Shown here: positions 48,494-62,663 of the stretch, one piece after another | Layout of the letters: each line of letters opens with the position of its first letter | Position numbering within the stretch: the first letter of the stretch is position 1 | Source: Epiperipatus broadwayi | Lineage: Eukaryota > Onychophora > Udeonychophora > Euonychophora > Peripatidae | Assembly: GCA_028023455.1 (NCBI GenBank) | Contig: JAQFVV010000013.1 | Span: forward strand, 14,582,258 to 14,646,257 | DNA: 64,000 nt | Reading direction: 5' to 3' | Notes under the pieces: generated by a model | Database searches by the model: none | Seen by the model: only the letters and a program-made list of their open reading frames with translations | What the model was told of the DNA's origin: nothing | Program-made: the position numbers and the translations under genes

Positions 48494-51156
48494 TGATATT
48501 GAAGATAATACCTATTAAGGTATATTCAGATGTTAAAATTCTTATATGTCATATTATAAAAAAAAAAAAATTTAAATTAAGAGAAATTGTTTAATAAATT
48601 GATAAATTATATGAATTATATTAAAACTTTCTTTTATCAAAAAATGTGTGGAATGTATTACAAAACAACTCAGTTAAGAAATAGATTTTAAATAATTAAA
48701 TTTTTTTAAAAAGTAAGCATGTTTTCATATGAATTTTGAAAACAATAGTAAAATTCAGACAATTTAATAATTAGAGTGTTTTTCAAGTTTCAATCAATTA
48801 AATAATGAAAGCATTTTTAAATTTTGTATAATTAAAATAAAATAAGGTCATAAAAATTTCAACACTAAGATATATTAACCTGTAAAAAACAAGATCAAGG
48901 TGTTGAAAAACAGGTAAACCCTACATATGGGCAGTTTTTCTTGAAAGCAAAAATCTGAAATCTCACTTTATTCAAGCTATATTAAACCTTTAACATGATG
49001 ACTGAGAAGAAAAGAGGACAAACTTCTGAATACTGAAATATCCCCTGGATTGCTGACAGACTTAATCAAGCTATATAACCTAAGAAATTTCTAATAAAAT
49101 AAAAAAATTATGCTTAAGATCAAATTTCAAGGATGTGAAATTGTTAAAGGAGATTATAGCAACTTATAAATAGAATCAATTAATACAGATCATTGTGAGA
49201 GAAATATTAGATTAAACAGAACTTTTCTTTGTAAGTTAAAACAATTGTTTAGATTGTTATCCTAATTTTAAGCTGTCAAATAATTAAAGAAAAAAGTAAA
49301 AGTTTTAGTTGTATTTTAAGGCAACTGAAATTAAAAAAAGCAGAGGGAGATTTGTATTTTAAAAAATCTATCTTGCTTAAATATGTTATGATTTGGTAAC
49401 AGTTTAATAAAAAGTTTTCTTTAATGTAAAATCAAAAATATAATATTCACTTTAAAACAAAGGTGCATGTTCATAAAGTATTTAAAGTATACAAGTGTTA
49501 AAAAGAAAGACAAATGTAATATAATTATTGGTATTTTGTATTAATTTGTTTTCAAATTTAATCAAGTCCATTTATACATGAATTAGCCCTTCTTTTGACT
49601 ACTGTGAGTTAAATTTTATGTATGCTAGAACTTATTATGAAAAAGCAATTATTAGATTACTGTTAAATAGTTATTCTACACAATATCTATCTGGTGGATT
49701 TATTCTTAGTTTTGTTTGATAAATTTGGGTCCAGATCCAAAGAACTACCACAATTAATTATGTAGTATTATTAGTAAATCAGTATCAGATTCAAAGAACC
49801 ACTTCACATCATTAGTTTGTGTTTTGTTAAATTAGGATTTGAACCTAAACTGGCCAATCTCTATAGTTATCATTGTAAGAATGGTGTACTGATTAAAATT
49901 ATTTCATATTAGATATATGTGTGTAACTATGATAATGGTATTATATTTGGAATGGTCTGCCATATATGGGATTATATCAAGGGTGTTTTAAAAATCAGGA
50001 GTTCACTCTGTAGCAACTGTGTTCAATCATTAAAAAAAGTTGTAGGTATAAGATTTAAATGAAGGGTTAATATTTTAAAGTAATCACAATAAGCCATGGG
50101 CACTTTATAAATAACTCTTATTTTCTACTCTGGATGTGAACTAAAAAAAAAAAAGAAAGAAAAGAAAAAAAAAGAGATTGGAGAAATGATTTTATTGAAG
50201 GTGAAAAAGAAAATTATATTTGTCTGACAATTATAATATTTTGTCATAAACTATTGTTTTGTTATTGGTTTAAATAGTGTGTTTAAATTTTATATGTAAT
50301 ATGATTTGATCTGCATATATATTCCATGTCCATTTCATTGAGAGTAGCCAATGTTTTTAGGGTCTCGCACAATATTGCAAATAATGGCAATGTAGTGCTC
50401 ATCATTATCATATTGAAGAAAATATTTTCAAAACTTATTTAAATTTATATGTATAAAAAAATATATGTGCTAGTCTAATTTGCGATGTTTAATGTCAGGT
50501 AGCAACCTAATCCATTATATAAATGTAAATAATTTAAACATATATAAGGTGAACATTATAATATATATTGTAATGGTATATAAGGTGTGTGAGTGCAAAG
50601 GTGTGTTTTATTCAATGAAGGTTTTTTATGCCCAACAGATTTGGAATCCAAAATGTAATGATATGTGATATAAGCCCTAAAGTTAATGTGTAATGAGCTA
50701 GATGTTTGAAATAACATCTTATTAAATCAGATTCAAGATGTGTACAAAAGAATAGGTTTAAAATTACACTCTCTTTCAACATTTCAAATAGCCTACTCTC
50801 AGGGACTGCACATAAAATACCTCATGAGACATGATTTATCTGCTAAATATAAAATGGAATATTTTATTGAATCTATTTTATATTTTCCAATGACTAACTA
50901 TAGATAATTAAGGTAACATATCTAAATTTACTATGTGAGACAATGTAGCTACTTATTAGTGTCTATGCAGGCAATTGTTAGCATTCAGATGTTCTCAGGG
51001 AAAATAATTAAGTTAACAACACTCAATGGCACAACGACCCTGTGTACTAATAAGTGACTGGAAAAAAATTGAATTGCAAAGTTATTTTAAGTCAAACAAG
51101 TGGAATATCTTTTATGTATGATTAAATATTTTCCTTCCCCTTTTTTTTTGAATGGC
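48494..51156. other. AT-rich DNA without a recognised gene
   Basis: Only a purine-rich run at 50,139-50,176 and short open frames without motifs are visible. Confidence 0.5.
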
Positions 51157-53162
<2,006 letters not shown>

Positions 53163-53252
53163 TAGATAAATTATAAGTTTTTGGGATATACCGTGTCTTA
53201 TTTTCCATTGAGCACCGATATTTCGACGGAATAGCAACCGCCATTTTCAAGG

Positions 53253-54330
53253 TTAACTTTTGAAAGAAAAACAATTAGATATTAACAAATAACGTGACTG
53301 TGTGCGAGATGAGAAATGAGATTCCAGTTCAGCATTCACAATATGAGGCTTATCAAAATATTTATTTTCCTCAGTATTTTTACCTGTTAATTTTAAGTTA
53401 ATATTAGATAAAAAGAGAGGTTTCCACATAGCTGGAATACATTGTGCTTCATCAGTTCTATTTAAACCAGTAGGTCTCTTTAATATTTCAATTGACTCTC
53501 TCATGGTTCTTAAATCATATCTTTCCAAATTAGCAAGTAGTTTTGTATTGTCAAAATTAGGTTTGTGACCAGTTTCTAAATAATGGGAAGTAAAAACTGA
53601 TGTGCTAATTTTTTGTTGAAAAGCATTTTTATGTTCATTAATTCTGACATTAATTCGTCTATTAGACTGACCCACGTAGCCTCTTGAGCACTGGAAACAC
53701 AGAATTTCATAAACTCCTTGGTGTTCCAAAAGTATTCTGTCTTTAGGTTTATACAAAAAAATCACCAATTTTTTTGCCAGTAGAAAAAGTGGTCTTTATA
53801 TTAAAACAAGATAGTCTTCTACTGATTTTATCAGTAACCCCCCTAATGTAAGGCAAAATTACTCTATTAAAAGAGGAATTATCAATTCTATCCTCTTTTT
53901 TCTTTTTAGTATTAATGTTATATAAAGCCTTACATAAGATGTTTTTATTATGATTATTAGAAAGCAGAATACTTTTTGTAAGTTTTATTTCTTGAGAAAG
54001 ATGTTCTTTATCAGATAAATTATAAGCTCTAGTGAAAAGATTTTTAGCTACAGAAAAAATTTGTGCAGGATGATGATGAGAATTAAAATTAAGATATTTG
54101 TTTGTATGAGTGGATTTTCTGTAAACTGATATTGACAATGCCATAGTAAATTTTATATTTGGATGCCAGTTATTTATAAAAGCAAGAAAAGAATTTAAAG
54201 AATCAATTCCATGAGGCCATATGACAAAAGTATCATCCACATATCTAAGCCAAATAGAAGGTTTTAATACTTGACTTTCAAAATTGTCCATGAAAAGATC
54301 AGCAATGACAGGTGACAGTGGGGATCCCAT
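53253..54330 (-). pseudogene. Penelope-like RT and GIY-YIG endonuclease, left arm
   Basis: The frame from 54,330 gives the end of reverse transcriptase: GSPLSPVIADLFMDN and RYVDDTFVIW, the latter with the catalytic Asp pair. A frame change near 53,757 in an A/T run leads into the endonuclease (53,768-53,253), with GVYEI, then RGYVGQSNRRINVRINEH. These are the GIY-YIG core with its catalytic Arg and a following His. A C-terminal region ends at 53,253. The N-terminal half of the reverse transcriptase is absent because the arm starts at the palindrome centre. About 20 residues after the YVDD region are missing relative to the right arm. Confidence 0.9.
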
Positions 54331-54340
54331 AGGACTTTTT

Positions 54341-55568
54341 ATGGGATCCCACTGTCACCTGTTATTGCTGATCTTTTCATGGACAATTTTGAAAGTCAAG
54401 TATTATGTGCAGCTACTAAAAAACCTTCTACTTGGCTTAGATATGTGGATGATACTTTTGTCATATGGTAAAGGACTTTCTATGGGATCCCCACTGTCAC
54501 CTGTCATTGCTGATCTTTTCATGGACAATTTTGAAAGTCAAGTATTATATGCAGCTACTAAAAAACCTTCTATTTGGCTTAGATATGTGGATGATACTTT
54601 TGTCATATGGCCTCATGGAATTGATTCTTTAAATTCTTTTCTTGCTTTTATGAATAATTGGCATCCAAATATTAAATTTACTATGGAAGTGGAAAATAAC
54701 AGATCACTTTCTTTTCTGGATGTTTTAATTGCAAGAAAATGTAATGAAACATTGTCAATATCAGTTTACAGAAAATCCACTCATACAAACAGATATTTTT
54801 TCTGTAGCTAAAAATCTTTTCACTAGAGCTTATAATTTATGTGATAAAGAACATCTTTCTCAAGAAATAAAACTTACAAAAAGTATTCTGCTTTCTAATA
54901 ATTATAATAAAACCATCATATGTAAGGCTTTATATAACATTAATAATAAAAAGAAAAAAGAGGATAGAATTGATAATTCCTCTTTTAATAGAGTAATTTT
55001 GCCTTACATTAGGGGGGGTTACTGATAAAATCAGTAGACTATCTTGTTTTAATATAAAGACCACTTTTTCTACTGGAAAAAAAATTGGTGATTTTTTGTA
55101 TAAACCTAAAGACAGAATACTTTTGGATTACCAAGGAGTTTATGAAATTCCGTGTTTCCAGTGCTCAAGAGGCTATGTGGGTCAGTCTAATAGATGAATT
55201 AATGTCAGAATTAAGGAACATAAAAATGCTTTTCAACAAAAAATTAGCACATCAGTTTTTACTTCCCATTATTTAAAAACTGGTCACAAACCTAATTTTG
55301 ACAATACAAAACTACTTGCTAATTTGGAAAGATATGATTTAAGAACCATGAGAGAGTCAATTGAGATATTAAAGAGACCTACTGGTTTAAATAGAACTGA
55401 TGAAGCACAATGTATTCCAGCTATGTGGAAACCTCTCTTTTTATCCATATTAACTTAAAATTAGCAGGTAAAAATACTAAGGAAAATAAACATTTTGATA
55501 AGCCTCATATTGTGAATGCTGAACTGGAATCTCATTTCTCATCTCACACACAGTCACGTTATTTGTAA
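54341..55568 (+). pseudogene. Penelope-like RT and GIY-YIG endonuclease, right arm
   Basis: The same protein reads outward on the plus strand. GSPLSPVIADLFMDN and RYVDDTFVIW lie at about 54,484-54,610, and part of this block is duplicated just before it. The segment EVENNRSLSFLDVLIARK, typical of this family, is retained here though lost in the left arm. Conversely about 11 residues kept in the left arm are missing near 54,800, with a frame change. Further breaks include an extra G in a G-run near 55,015 and TGA for CGA at about 55,194. The GIY-YIG portion (YVGQSN) begins near 55,130. The frame fades before the terminal repeat at about 55,590. Confidence 0.88.
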
Positions 55569-55688
55569 GATCTAACGGTTTTTCTTTCAAAAGTTAACCT
55601 TGAAAATGGCGGTTGCTATTCCGTCGAAATATCAGTGCTCAATGGAAAATAAGACACGGTATATCCCAAAAAACTTATAATTTATCTA

Positions 55689-55977
55689 CATCATATAACC
55701 GTGAAAACATTAAGTATAATATATATATATATATCACAAAAGAAGGTGAATAAACAAGAAAAACAATACCAATAACAAAAAATACATTAATATCAAACAA
55801 AGATAATAAACAAAGAGAAAAAAAATTTCTGCAATATTTTCTTGCCACAAGCTTTAAAAAAAAATCACTATGTTTTATAAATTGTCAAATCTATATGTAA
55901 ATTATGTATGTATGCTTCAAAATAATAAAACATGTATTAACCTTCACCAATAAACATTTCAAATCTTATACAATAGA
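55689..55977. other. AT-rich spacer
   Basis: A (TA) run follows the Penelope-like element; nothing else is recognised. Confidence 0.6.
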
Positions 55978-56300
55978 ATACCTTTGTGTTTAAAAAGGAA
56001 GGTTTTTTAATACTTGTGTTTTACCAGTTTTTACTTATGGATTTGAGACTTGGACACTTAATAGAAAAACAATACAGAGACTTTAGACCACTTGTATTGT
56101 TTTTCTATTAAGTGTCCAAGTCTCAAATCCATAAGTAAAAACTGGTAAAACACATGTATTAAAAACCTTCCTTTTTAAACACAAAGGTATATTTCCTTTT
56201 AGTATCAACTTATTTCTACCAAAAGCACTCCAAGTTTAATTCTATCATTAATTTCCCTCATTATGTTTCCATCTGTATTAATAATATTATAATCAATGTT
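55978..56300. mobile_element. RTE 3' fragment folded as a hairpin
   Basis: The arms 55,978-56,075 (plus sense) and 56,094-56,190 (minus sense) are near-identical inverted copies of the RTE segment encoding LPVLTYGSETWTLNRR. The minus-sense arm continues to about 56,300 into the upstream RT region. The 18-bp spacer is RTE sequence too. A fold-back during reverse transcription or a twin-priming event could produce this. Confidence 0.85.
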
Positions 56301-56323
56301 AAGGATGAATCCTTACAACTTTT

Positions 56324-56326
<3 letters not shown>

Positions 56327-56404
<78 letters not shown>
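56327..56404. repeat. Long (TA)n tract with one interruption
   Basis: About 78 bp of alternating A and T, broken by one ttt near 56,369. It abuts the RTE hairpin. Confidence 0.95.
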
Positions 56405-56407
<3 letters not shown>

Positions 56408-57543
56408 AGTGTAAATCTGAATGCAATTTCTGAAATCTCTCACATGTGGCCTTTCTTTTTTTTATTGAAAATTGCAATCAAATCTTATTACCATCCATGT
56501 GGAAAATATGGGTAATTGAACAACAATTGATGTGGGGTAACAGCATATAAGTCGTAATTGCGCACACACTATGATATCCATTTTAAAACATATCAAAATT
56601 ATAAATTGTTAGTTATTTTGTTTGGATCTATTTACAAATATATTACCGTCGTAATATATTTTGATTTAAAATAAAATTCATTTAGTAAATATTAATTTAG
56701 TAGATAGATTCAAATATTACAATTTAAAATAAAATAATTTTCGTTTTATTTAATAAAAATCATCCCAAATATTTCTGTTAAAATAAATGAGGGACAATAG
56801 TTTAATTATATAAGTTTATCTAAAAACAGCAGCTGTCCACTTAAGTTTTCTTTAATTAGTAGCAGTAATTTTAATTAAATCTAGTTTGTAATTCGAATGT
56901 CGACGGGGAAGTTAACAAAAGAAATTAATTAATGTTGAATTCCTTTAGACATTCGGATAGATTTAATTACAGCAGATAAGTCCAATAATTTTGTACGCCC
57001 CAGGACAAATCTATTGTTAAATTTTACTATAAAAAGGATGTTTTTCTTTTGTTCTCCATTCTAAGCTATTCTAAGCTCTTAAAGGTTTCTAAGCTTTTAA
57101 AGAATTCTGAGTTGTCTAAAGGTTTCTGAGTTGTTCTAAAATTCTAATAATTTGCTAACCTTGACATGTCCGAGTAGAGGCGTTTAAGATGGCTATGTCC
57201 CCTTGGAATAGCCAGCCGCTGCTCCATACCATCAAAAATTTATCACACGGATCCCGGAACTGCTGCTGCCGCTGCCAAATATGAACATTCCAGATTTTGC
57301 TGCTGAATTATAAAACCTGCCAAACATCTACCTGCAAATGCTTCTCCAGAGGTAACCTAAATTAACCCAAGAGCTCTTGTGATCACTAACTAACATGCTA
57401 TAGCTATTTAACATTGTTTTCTTATATTTCACAACTTCATTATGTATTTCTTTCATGTATTTAAATATACTCAACATTTTGCTCTATCCTTGGGTTAATA
57501 TTTTCTATTTATAAAGCTTTCTTTTATTTTATTATGATAATGT
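56405..57543. other. Intergenic DNA with a TATA-like promoter candidate
   Basis: From about 56,880 the sequence becomes less AT-rich. A TATAAAAAGG box at 57,030 is followed by short degenerate ttctaagct units (57,058-57,150). This fits an LTR-type promoter or a host promoter, but no transcript-level evidence or second LTR is visible. Confidence 0.3.
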
Positions 57544-59010
57544 GTCAGAATCGTCTTTGACCGAGTGAATTATTCCCTCTATTGAAAATAAGACGCCGCT
57601 ATTAAGGCATAATTTTAAATTTATAATTTTTCAATTTTATTGTCTTGCAAATCACTCGTTCGAGGGCGATTCTTTTCTTTAATGTAACATAATCACATAG
57701 TTTAAAATCTACGTGTTATTGATTTTAATCTAATATAAGAGTATGTGCGAAGTCAATGATTAAATGTGTCCCCAAATGCATGATTGCATATATAAATCTA
57801 TACTTACTTTTCAAACCCGCAAGCATGCATTTTCTTATTTTAATTACCGTGTTCTACTTTAATTATAAAGTTCATCATTGATATCGAGAATGTGCGGACC
57901 CTTTTAAATGAATTTCAGGGAACTTGAGTGGGCATTTCTATTAATCCAAGTAAAACCCATTTAGTATGTTTTTATATACACTAGTCTCGTATTGCTGGTA
58001 CATGAATTGGTTGTTGAGACCACTTTGTTTTTATTTTCCAAGGATTCTTTACACGGCAAAGTCCGTTCTTTCGCTTATTGCAAGTTTCCAGGCAGAGGGT
58101 GTTCACAAATGACACCCCTGGGAATTAAACGCAATCGTTACACAGTCGCTAAGTTTCGGCTGTTTCGTCAAAATACTTTCCTATGGGTTAGTGGCGAGAT
58201 GCCCTCCGTAATTATTCCGGATCTTCATATTGTTTCATTTTATATTTATTTTACAAAGCATCCGTGACTTAAACGAGTCACACCCTCCAACTTTATAAAT
58301 TCACTATCAGCAATACTGACCTCCCAATATAAATCTATTATTATTCTCAAATAAATGCTTTGATCCCATTCCCACGTTTGCTTAGTAAGCTTTAGTCCGT
58401 TACTATTCTCGAAATCAATAAATATTTTAGAACATTTAATTTCAAATATTGTCTTAAACTTGTCTATTTACTCAAAGCACCTCGCACATGTTCCTATCTT
58501 GTCAAGCACATTATCGTAACGCTATTAGCTCGAGGAATAGAATATCACTCTGTTTTAAAACCTTTTTGTCATTACTAAAATATAAATGCCAACAATTATT
58601 TAACACGCGTCCCTGTCTCATATAAGCAGACAGTGGCGTTTTATATATTTATATAAATAAATTGTGTGAAATTATTTAAAACTAAATTTTATCTCTTATT
58701 TTATTTGATTCCTATCACTGTCTCGGTCTATATATATATATTTTCTGCATTTCTTTTATAAATCCATAGACGTTAATTAGCCACCCAAACTTATCTTAGT
58801 ATAGAGTCTTTTGTTTCTCCCTGACCACCAGGCACCGGTAAAAGGTTATACTAGTTGTAGCATCAGATGCGTTATCACGTAGGTGGCACTGTGAAATTTG
58901 GACTTTAGATTCAAACTTAGTATATCTAGAAGGCAACCCCTCCTAGAATGTTCAGTTTCGTGTCTGGGGTTTGAATTATGCAGTGTGTTAGCGAGATAGA
59001 CGATTCTGAC
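57544..59010. mobile_element. Possible element with 13-bp terminal inverted repeats
   Basis: GTCAGAATCGTCT at 57,544-57,556 is exactly inverted at 58,998-59,010. The enclosed 1.47 kb is GC-richer than most of the window. An internal inverted pair (57,549-57,569 with 57,653-57,675) repeats part of the end sequence. A 91-codon open frame at 57,992-58,267 shows no motif. No target-site duplication was found. Alternatively the outer tgt...aca could mark a long solo LTR ending at about 59,017. Confidence 0.4.
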
Positions 59011-59214
59011 CGTTACAATATAAAATATGGGAAAATTTCCTGTCCTAAAAAATTATTTCACATTATTACCATATGATCATAAAATAAATACCTACAATAA
59101 AATTAGAATAACAATACACTTTTTTATATCAATACATATTTGATTAATCTTTGCAATAATTGCAAGAAATCAAGTCATACATCCCACGATTTAATTTAAT
59201 AAGATTGTACTACA
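59011..59214. other. AT-rich DNA without a recognised gene
   Basis: Nothing is recognised between the two repeats. Confidence 0.5.
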
Positions 59215-59425
59215 AATGTTATATAATGGGCATACTAATAGCTCTTAACAAGCTTTTCTGAATATCCTATCCTCAGACTGGATTCTAGCTCTGCCTGCTG
59301 TCAGTCAATGTCCTGTGAATGTCATAGCATTTCACTGATAACAGCCAGAGCTAGAAATAAGTCTGAGGATAGGAATATTCAGAGAAGTTTGGAAAAAGCT
59401 ATTAGCATGCTCATTATATAACATT
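59215..59425. mobile_element. Inverted repeat with hammerhead-like cores, copy 3
   Basis: The arms 59,215-59,310 and 59,328-59,425 pair imperfectly around 17 bp. The plus-sense arm has CTGATAA (59,335-59,341), a short AGC/GCT hairpin, GAAAT (59,354-59,358), AA, and GTC (59,361-59,363). Bases 59,330-59,334 pair with 59,364-59,368 as a 5-bp helix I with two wobbles. The minus-sense arm shows the same order with more changes (CTGACAG, GAAT, GTC). It is a head-to-head dimer of the family seen singly at 2.44 and 21.18 kb. Confidence 0.6.
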
Positions 59426-60329
59426 GATTAATCTTTTGACTCTAGATGTGAATTTTATGAACAATCATTATTTAATATATCTAAATCAGACTCATAATAT
59501 TAAACACATGCTATGTAAAGAAGAATCAATTTTGTTCACATTTATAATTTTTACACATCTTTAAAACATACAGATATTAACTATGTAATTAATAATAACA
59601 AAGTAAGAGTATATGAAATTATGTGGCAAAGTTCTGCATTCTCTTGCAGACATGATTTAAAATTGATAAATGCTACTATACCTAAAAAAAACCAACAATT
59701 TTATACTATTTACATTTTATACATGCGATTGTCAAACATGCATTTAATGTTGTGAAGTTGTTTTGGAATGATTATTAAATTATGATTGAGTTTTATCAAA
59801 TTTAGACCATAGAATAAAAAGATTAGCCAAATGTTTAATTATATAAAAAATTATATTGCTATTTTAACATGGCTATAGGTGTTCAAATCTTTAGCACACA
59901 TACAGTAATAAGGTTTATGTGAAATATATTTAGGGTTTTTTTTACACTGAATTGCATTTACCTCTGTTAAATTATGCTTTCAAGTAAGCTGATTACCCAC
60001 ATGATTGCATATAATTTAACAAATGCACATCAGTATTAAATATACATATTAAAACTATGCTTTTATTGGAAAAATCATACATGATTATTTTCAAGAAATA
60101 TCAATTGGTTAATAAATGAAGGTTTTGCCATATTTATTACAGTAATTCCTGATAAAGTTTTTTTTTTTCATATCTCCTCAACATTTTTTTTTACTACTCC
60201 ACATTCTATTGGTTTAATCTAGTAGTAGAAGGGCAGACTCAATTGATAAAGTATATGGATAACAAACAGCTCTATCATTTTTAATGATCAAATATCATGA
60301 TATTTATGACCTTATGAATGACAACTCGT
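59426..60329. other. AT-rich DNA without a recognised gene
   Basis: No gene or bounded repeat is recognised. Confidence 0.5.
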
Positions 60330-62057
60330 ATGATTGCTTTTTTAAAGCATTCAATCATTTTCACATGTGGATTTTCTAGATACTTTAAAATATTTTGTGT
60401 CCAATTTAGAATTTCAATTGTCTATTATTCTTATTTCTTCCAAATTTAATTTCTTAATTCTACTCATGATGTCAATAATATATGTTCTTTTTCTTATTCA
60501 TACATTCTAATTTTTATTTTTTTGTAATACTAATATATATATATATATATCTTCATCAATCAATATTTGGTGTGACTCACATTTATAAATAAATTCCTTC
60601 ATTAAAACTTTTTTTCAAGCACATTGGTATATTTGTATATAATAGTTCTTTTAAAATCGCTCCATTCAAATTTTACATTTTCATTGACAATAATACTTTT
60701 TAAATATTCCTAGAACATTATTCTAGTTTTACTTCTTTGCTTTTTTTATACCGTTTGCAAATTTATTGCTACTCTAAAGCATTATTTACCAAAATAATGC
60801 TAACATTTACAAGTCCAGATGGCTTAAATAATCATATTTATTTTAATTCTTTTTTGTTTCTGTTTAATTCATAAAATACTTTCTGTAAAACAGTTTTAAA
60901 TAATTTGAGAAATGGATTACTCTACCATCCCCCTTATCAATATTAATTTTTTTGGGATCATTTTGACTACTGCATTTTGGTAAATTATTTTTTTAATTTG
61001 ACATGATTTTTGATTTTTGACATGGTATTTTGTAACATTAATCACAGCAAAAATATTTATGGAGACCAATAAATTTTCGTAGTATATTAAAAGATGACTG
61101 CTATTTGTAATTCTCTTTACGACTTTTTTAAAAAAAATTAAATGTAGTAAAATGAATTATAACTAGTTCTGAATACAACTTGTTACTTTGGTTAGTTTGA
61201 GGCCAAGTATTTTCTATGCATGTACTTTCTAAATATCTTATATTGTATATAAGTGTTAGAAGACTGATAGATCTGTAATTACTAATATTTTTTAAAGCTT
61301 TCATATATCATTAATTATTCTTTCATTTATTTGGTATATTCTAATCATTTACATATTTTGTGTATAATTTTTTTACTCGGCTTTTTTTTTAAAGGTTCAT
61401 AATAATTTTACAATTTCCTGAGTTTTTCTGTTTTTTTGTAGATTTAAATGCATGTCTTCCTTTTTTTTCTTTTTTTTTTTAGTGTAGAGACATTTCATTT
61501 AATTTTGTTATTATTATGTGGGCTAATTTATTTACATAATTTTTATTAATGTTTTAATACAAGCATAATTTATATATATATACACTTGGAGTTTAGATAT
61601 AATTATAGGGGATTTGAATATGGACTTTCAAGCTTTTTCAGCTATCCACTCTATCTCATAGGACTGTTTTTATAGTAGTTTCGTCACATTTCACAAAGTC
61701 ATTTATTTCTGTCTTCATCCAATAATACCATTTTTTCATCTTATTCTCATTCAATTTTTTTTCTAAAACTTTTTAATATTTCACTTTTTCTTTGTGCCAC
61801 TATTAACTGTTATTTTACAAAATTCAAAATATTCAGTTCTACTAAATGATTTAGTTTTAAATATTTTGATATTTTATTTTTCCTGCACATATCTTCTACC
61901 TCAATAAAAACTGTTGAAATATTTCTCTCTCTTTTTAAATTTTTTATAGTTATTTTAGTTTAAAGTTATTATACTTTTATTGATCTCCTTCAAAGTATAA
62001 TTCATTTTTCAAGTCTTTTTTAACAATTTAAAATTATATGTAAGCTCTAGATTGAGA

Positions 62058-62196
62058 CATATTAATTATATAAAAAAAAATTTGTGTGTGTCAAAGCATC
62101 GTCCGGGAAACAAATCCGCAAACCCGGGACAACTGCTTGTAAGGCAGCTGTGCTGACCACTCGGCCACCAACGCTTAACAACATATTAAGTATATA
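62058..62196 (-). mobile_element. tRNA-derived SINE with target-site duplication
   Basis: The body is at about 62,089-62,176. On the minus strand the A box is TGGCCGAGTGG (62,157-62,167), and a degenerate B-box region (GGTTTGCGGAT) lies at 62,115-62,125. Flanks acatattaattatata (62,058-62,073) and acatattaagtatata (62,181-62,196) are a 16-bp target-site duplication with one difference. The tail is ACAC then a T-run. An anticodon-arm-like CTGC/GCAG hairpin with a seven-base loop remains, giving TAC at the anticodon position. It interrupts the old RTE copy. Confidence 0.8.
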
Positions 62197-62618
62197 AGTT
62201 TTTCTCTCCAGCTTTGCAACACTATATTTGTTTTACTAAACTATGATCATTTTTTAAAATATTAATTTATCCTTTTTTAAATCATAATATAATATAAATT
62301 TATTATATTGTCTTAAGAACATTATCTAATTCCAGCTTGGTTAGCTTTTCAAGAGCTAACCGTTTATTCTACACTATTTCTGCCACCTATTGTAAGATTG
62401 AATAATCAATAAAAGCTAGATATAGTTATCATTAAATCTTTAGTGTTGCACTGTCAATATCTCCTCACTAGTTTCAGATTTATGGTCTTTGTTAATGAAG
62501 AGTTTGTAAAACTGGATATAATGCCTTTTATATTTTGGATCTAATGCATGAATGTATCTAGGGTGCTTCTGGATGAAAAGTACATTAGAATCAAAAAATC
62601 AGTGGTATGATAGATTGA

Positions 62619-62663
62619 GATTCTCATTGATAAAGGCTTTAAACCGGAAACTACTTTGATGAT
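62619..62663 (+). ncRNA. Hammerhead-like motif, copy 4
   Basis: TTGATAA (62,627-62,633) replaces CUGANGA, with two changes. A GG/CC stem and GGAAAC follow (GAAAC 62,647-62,651), then TA and CTT (62,654-62,656). Flanks 62,620-62,626 and 62,657-62,663 pair at six of seven positions. It lies within about 400 bp that interrupt the old RTE copy, so it arrived as an insertion. Decayed. Confidence 0.45.

Larger units (their letters stand above)
53163..55688. mobile_element. Penelope-like element in head-to-head inverted pair
   Basis: Two diverging copies of one retroelement meet at about 54,334-54,340. The minus arm runs 54,333 to 53,163 and the plus arm 54,341 to 55,688, and their outer ends (tagataaattataag) match as inverted repeats. 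In the plus arm the first roughly 130 bp (54,341-54,470) recur from about 54,481, so it begins with a partial tandem duplication. Both arms carry reverse transcriptase then GIY-YIG endonuclease. Each outer end holds the hammerhead-like order TTGAAAA, GGCGG/CCGTC hairpin, GAAA. This combination is diagnostic of Penelope-like elements. Confidence 0.92.

Noticed and set aside
57992-58267. 91-codon open frame as a gene
   Set aside because: No motif, no convincing splice or promoter context; the GC-richer block makes chance open frames longer.
62089-62176. A functional tRNA gene (TAC anticodon position)
   Set aside because: The acceptor arm does not close, the B box is degenerate, and a target-site duplication brackets it, so it is a SINE.
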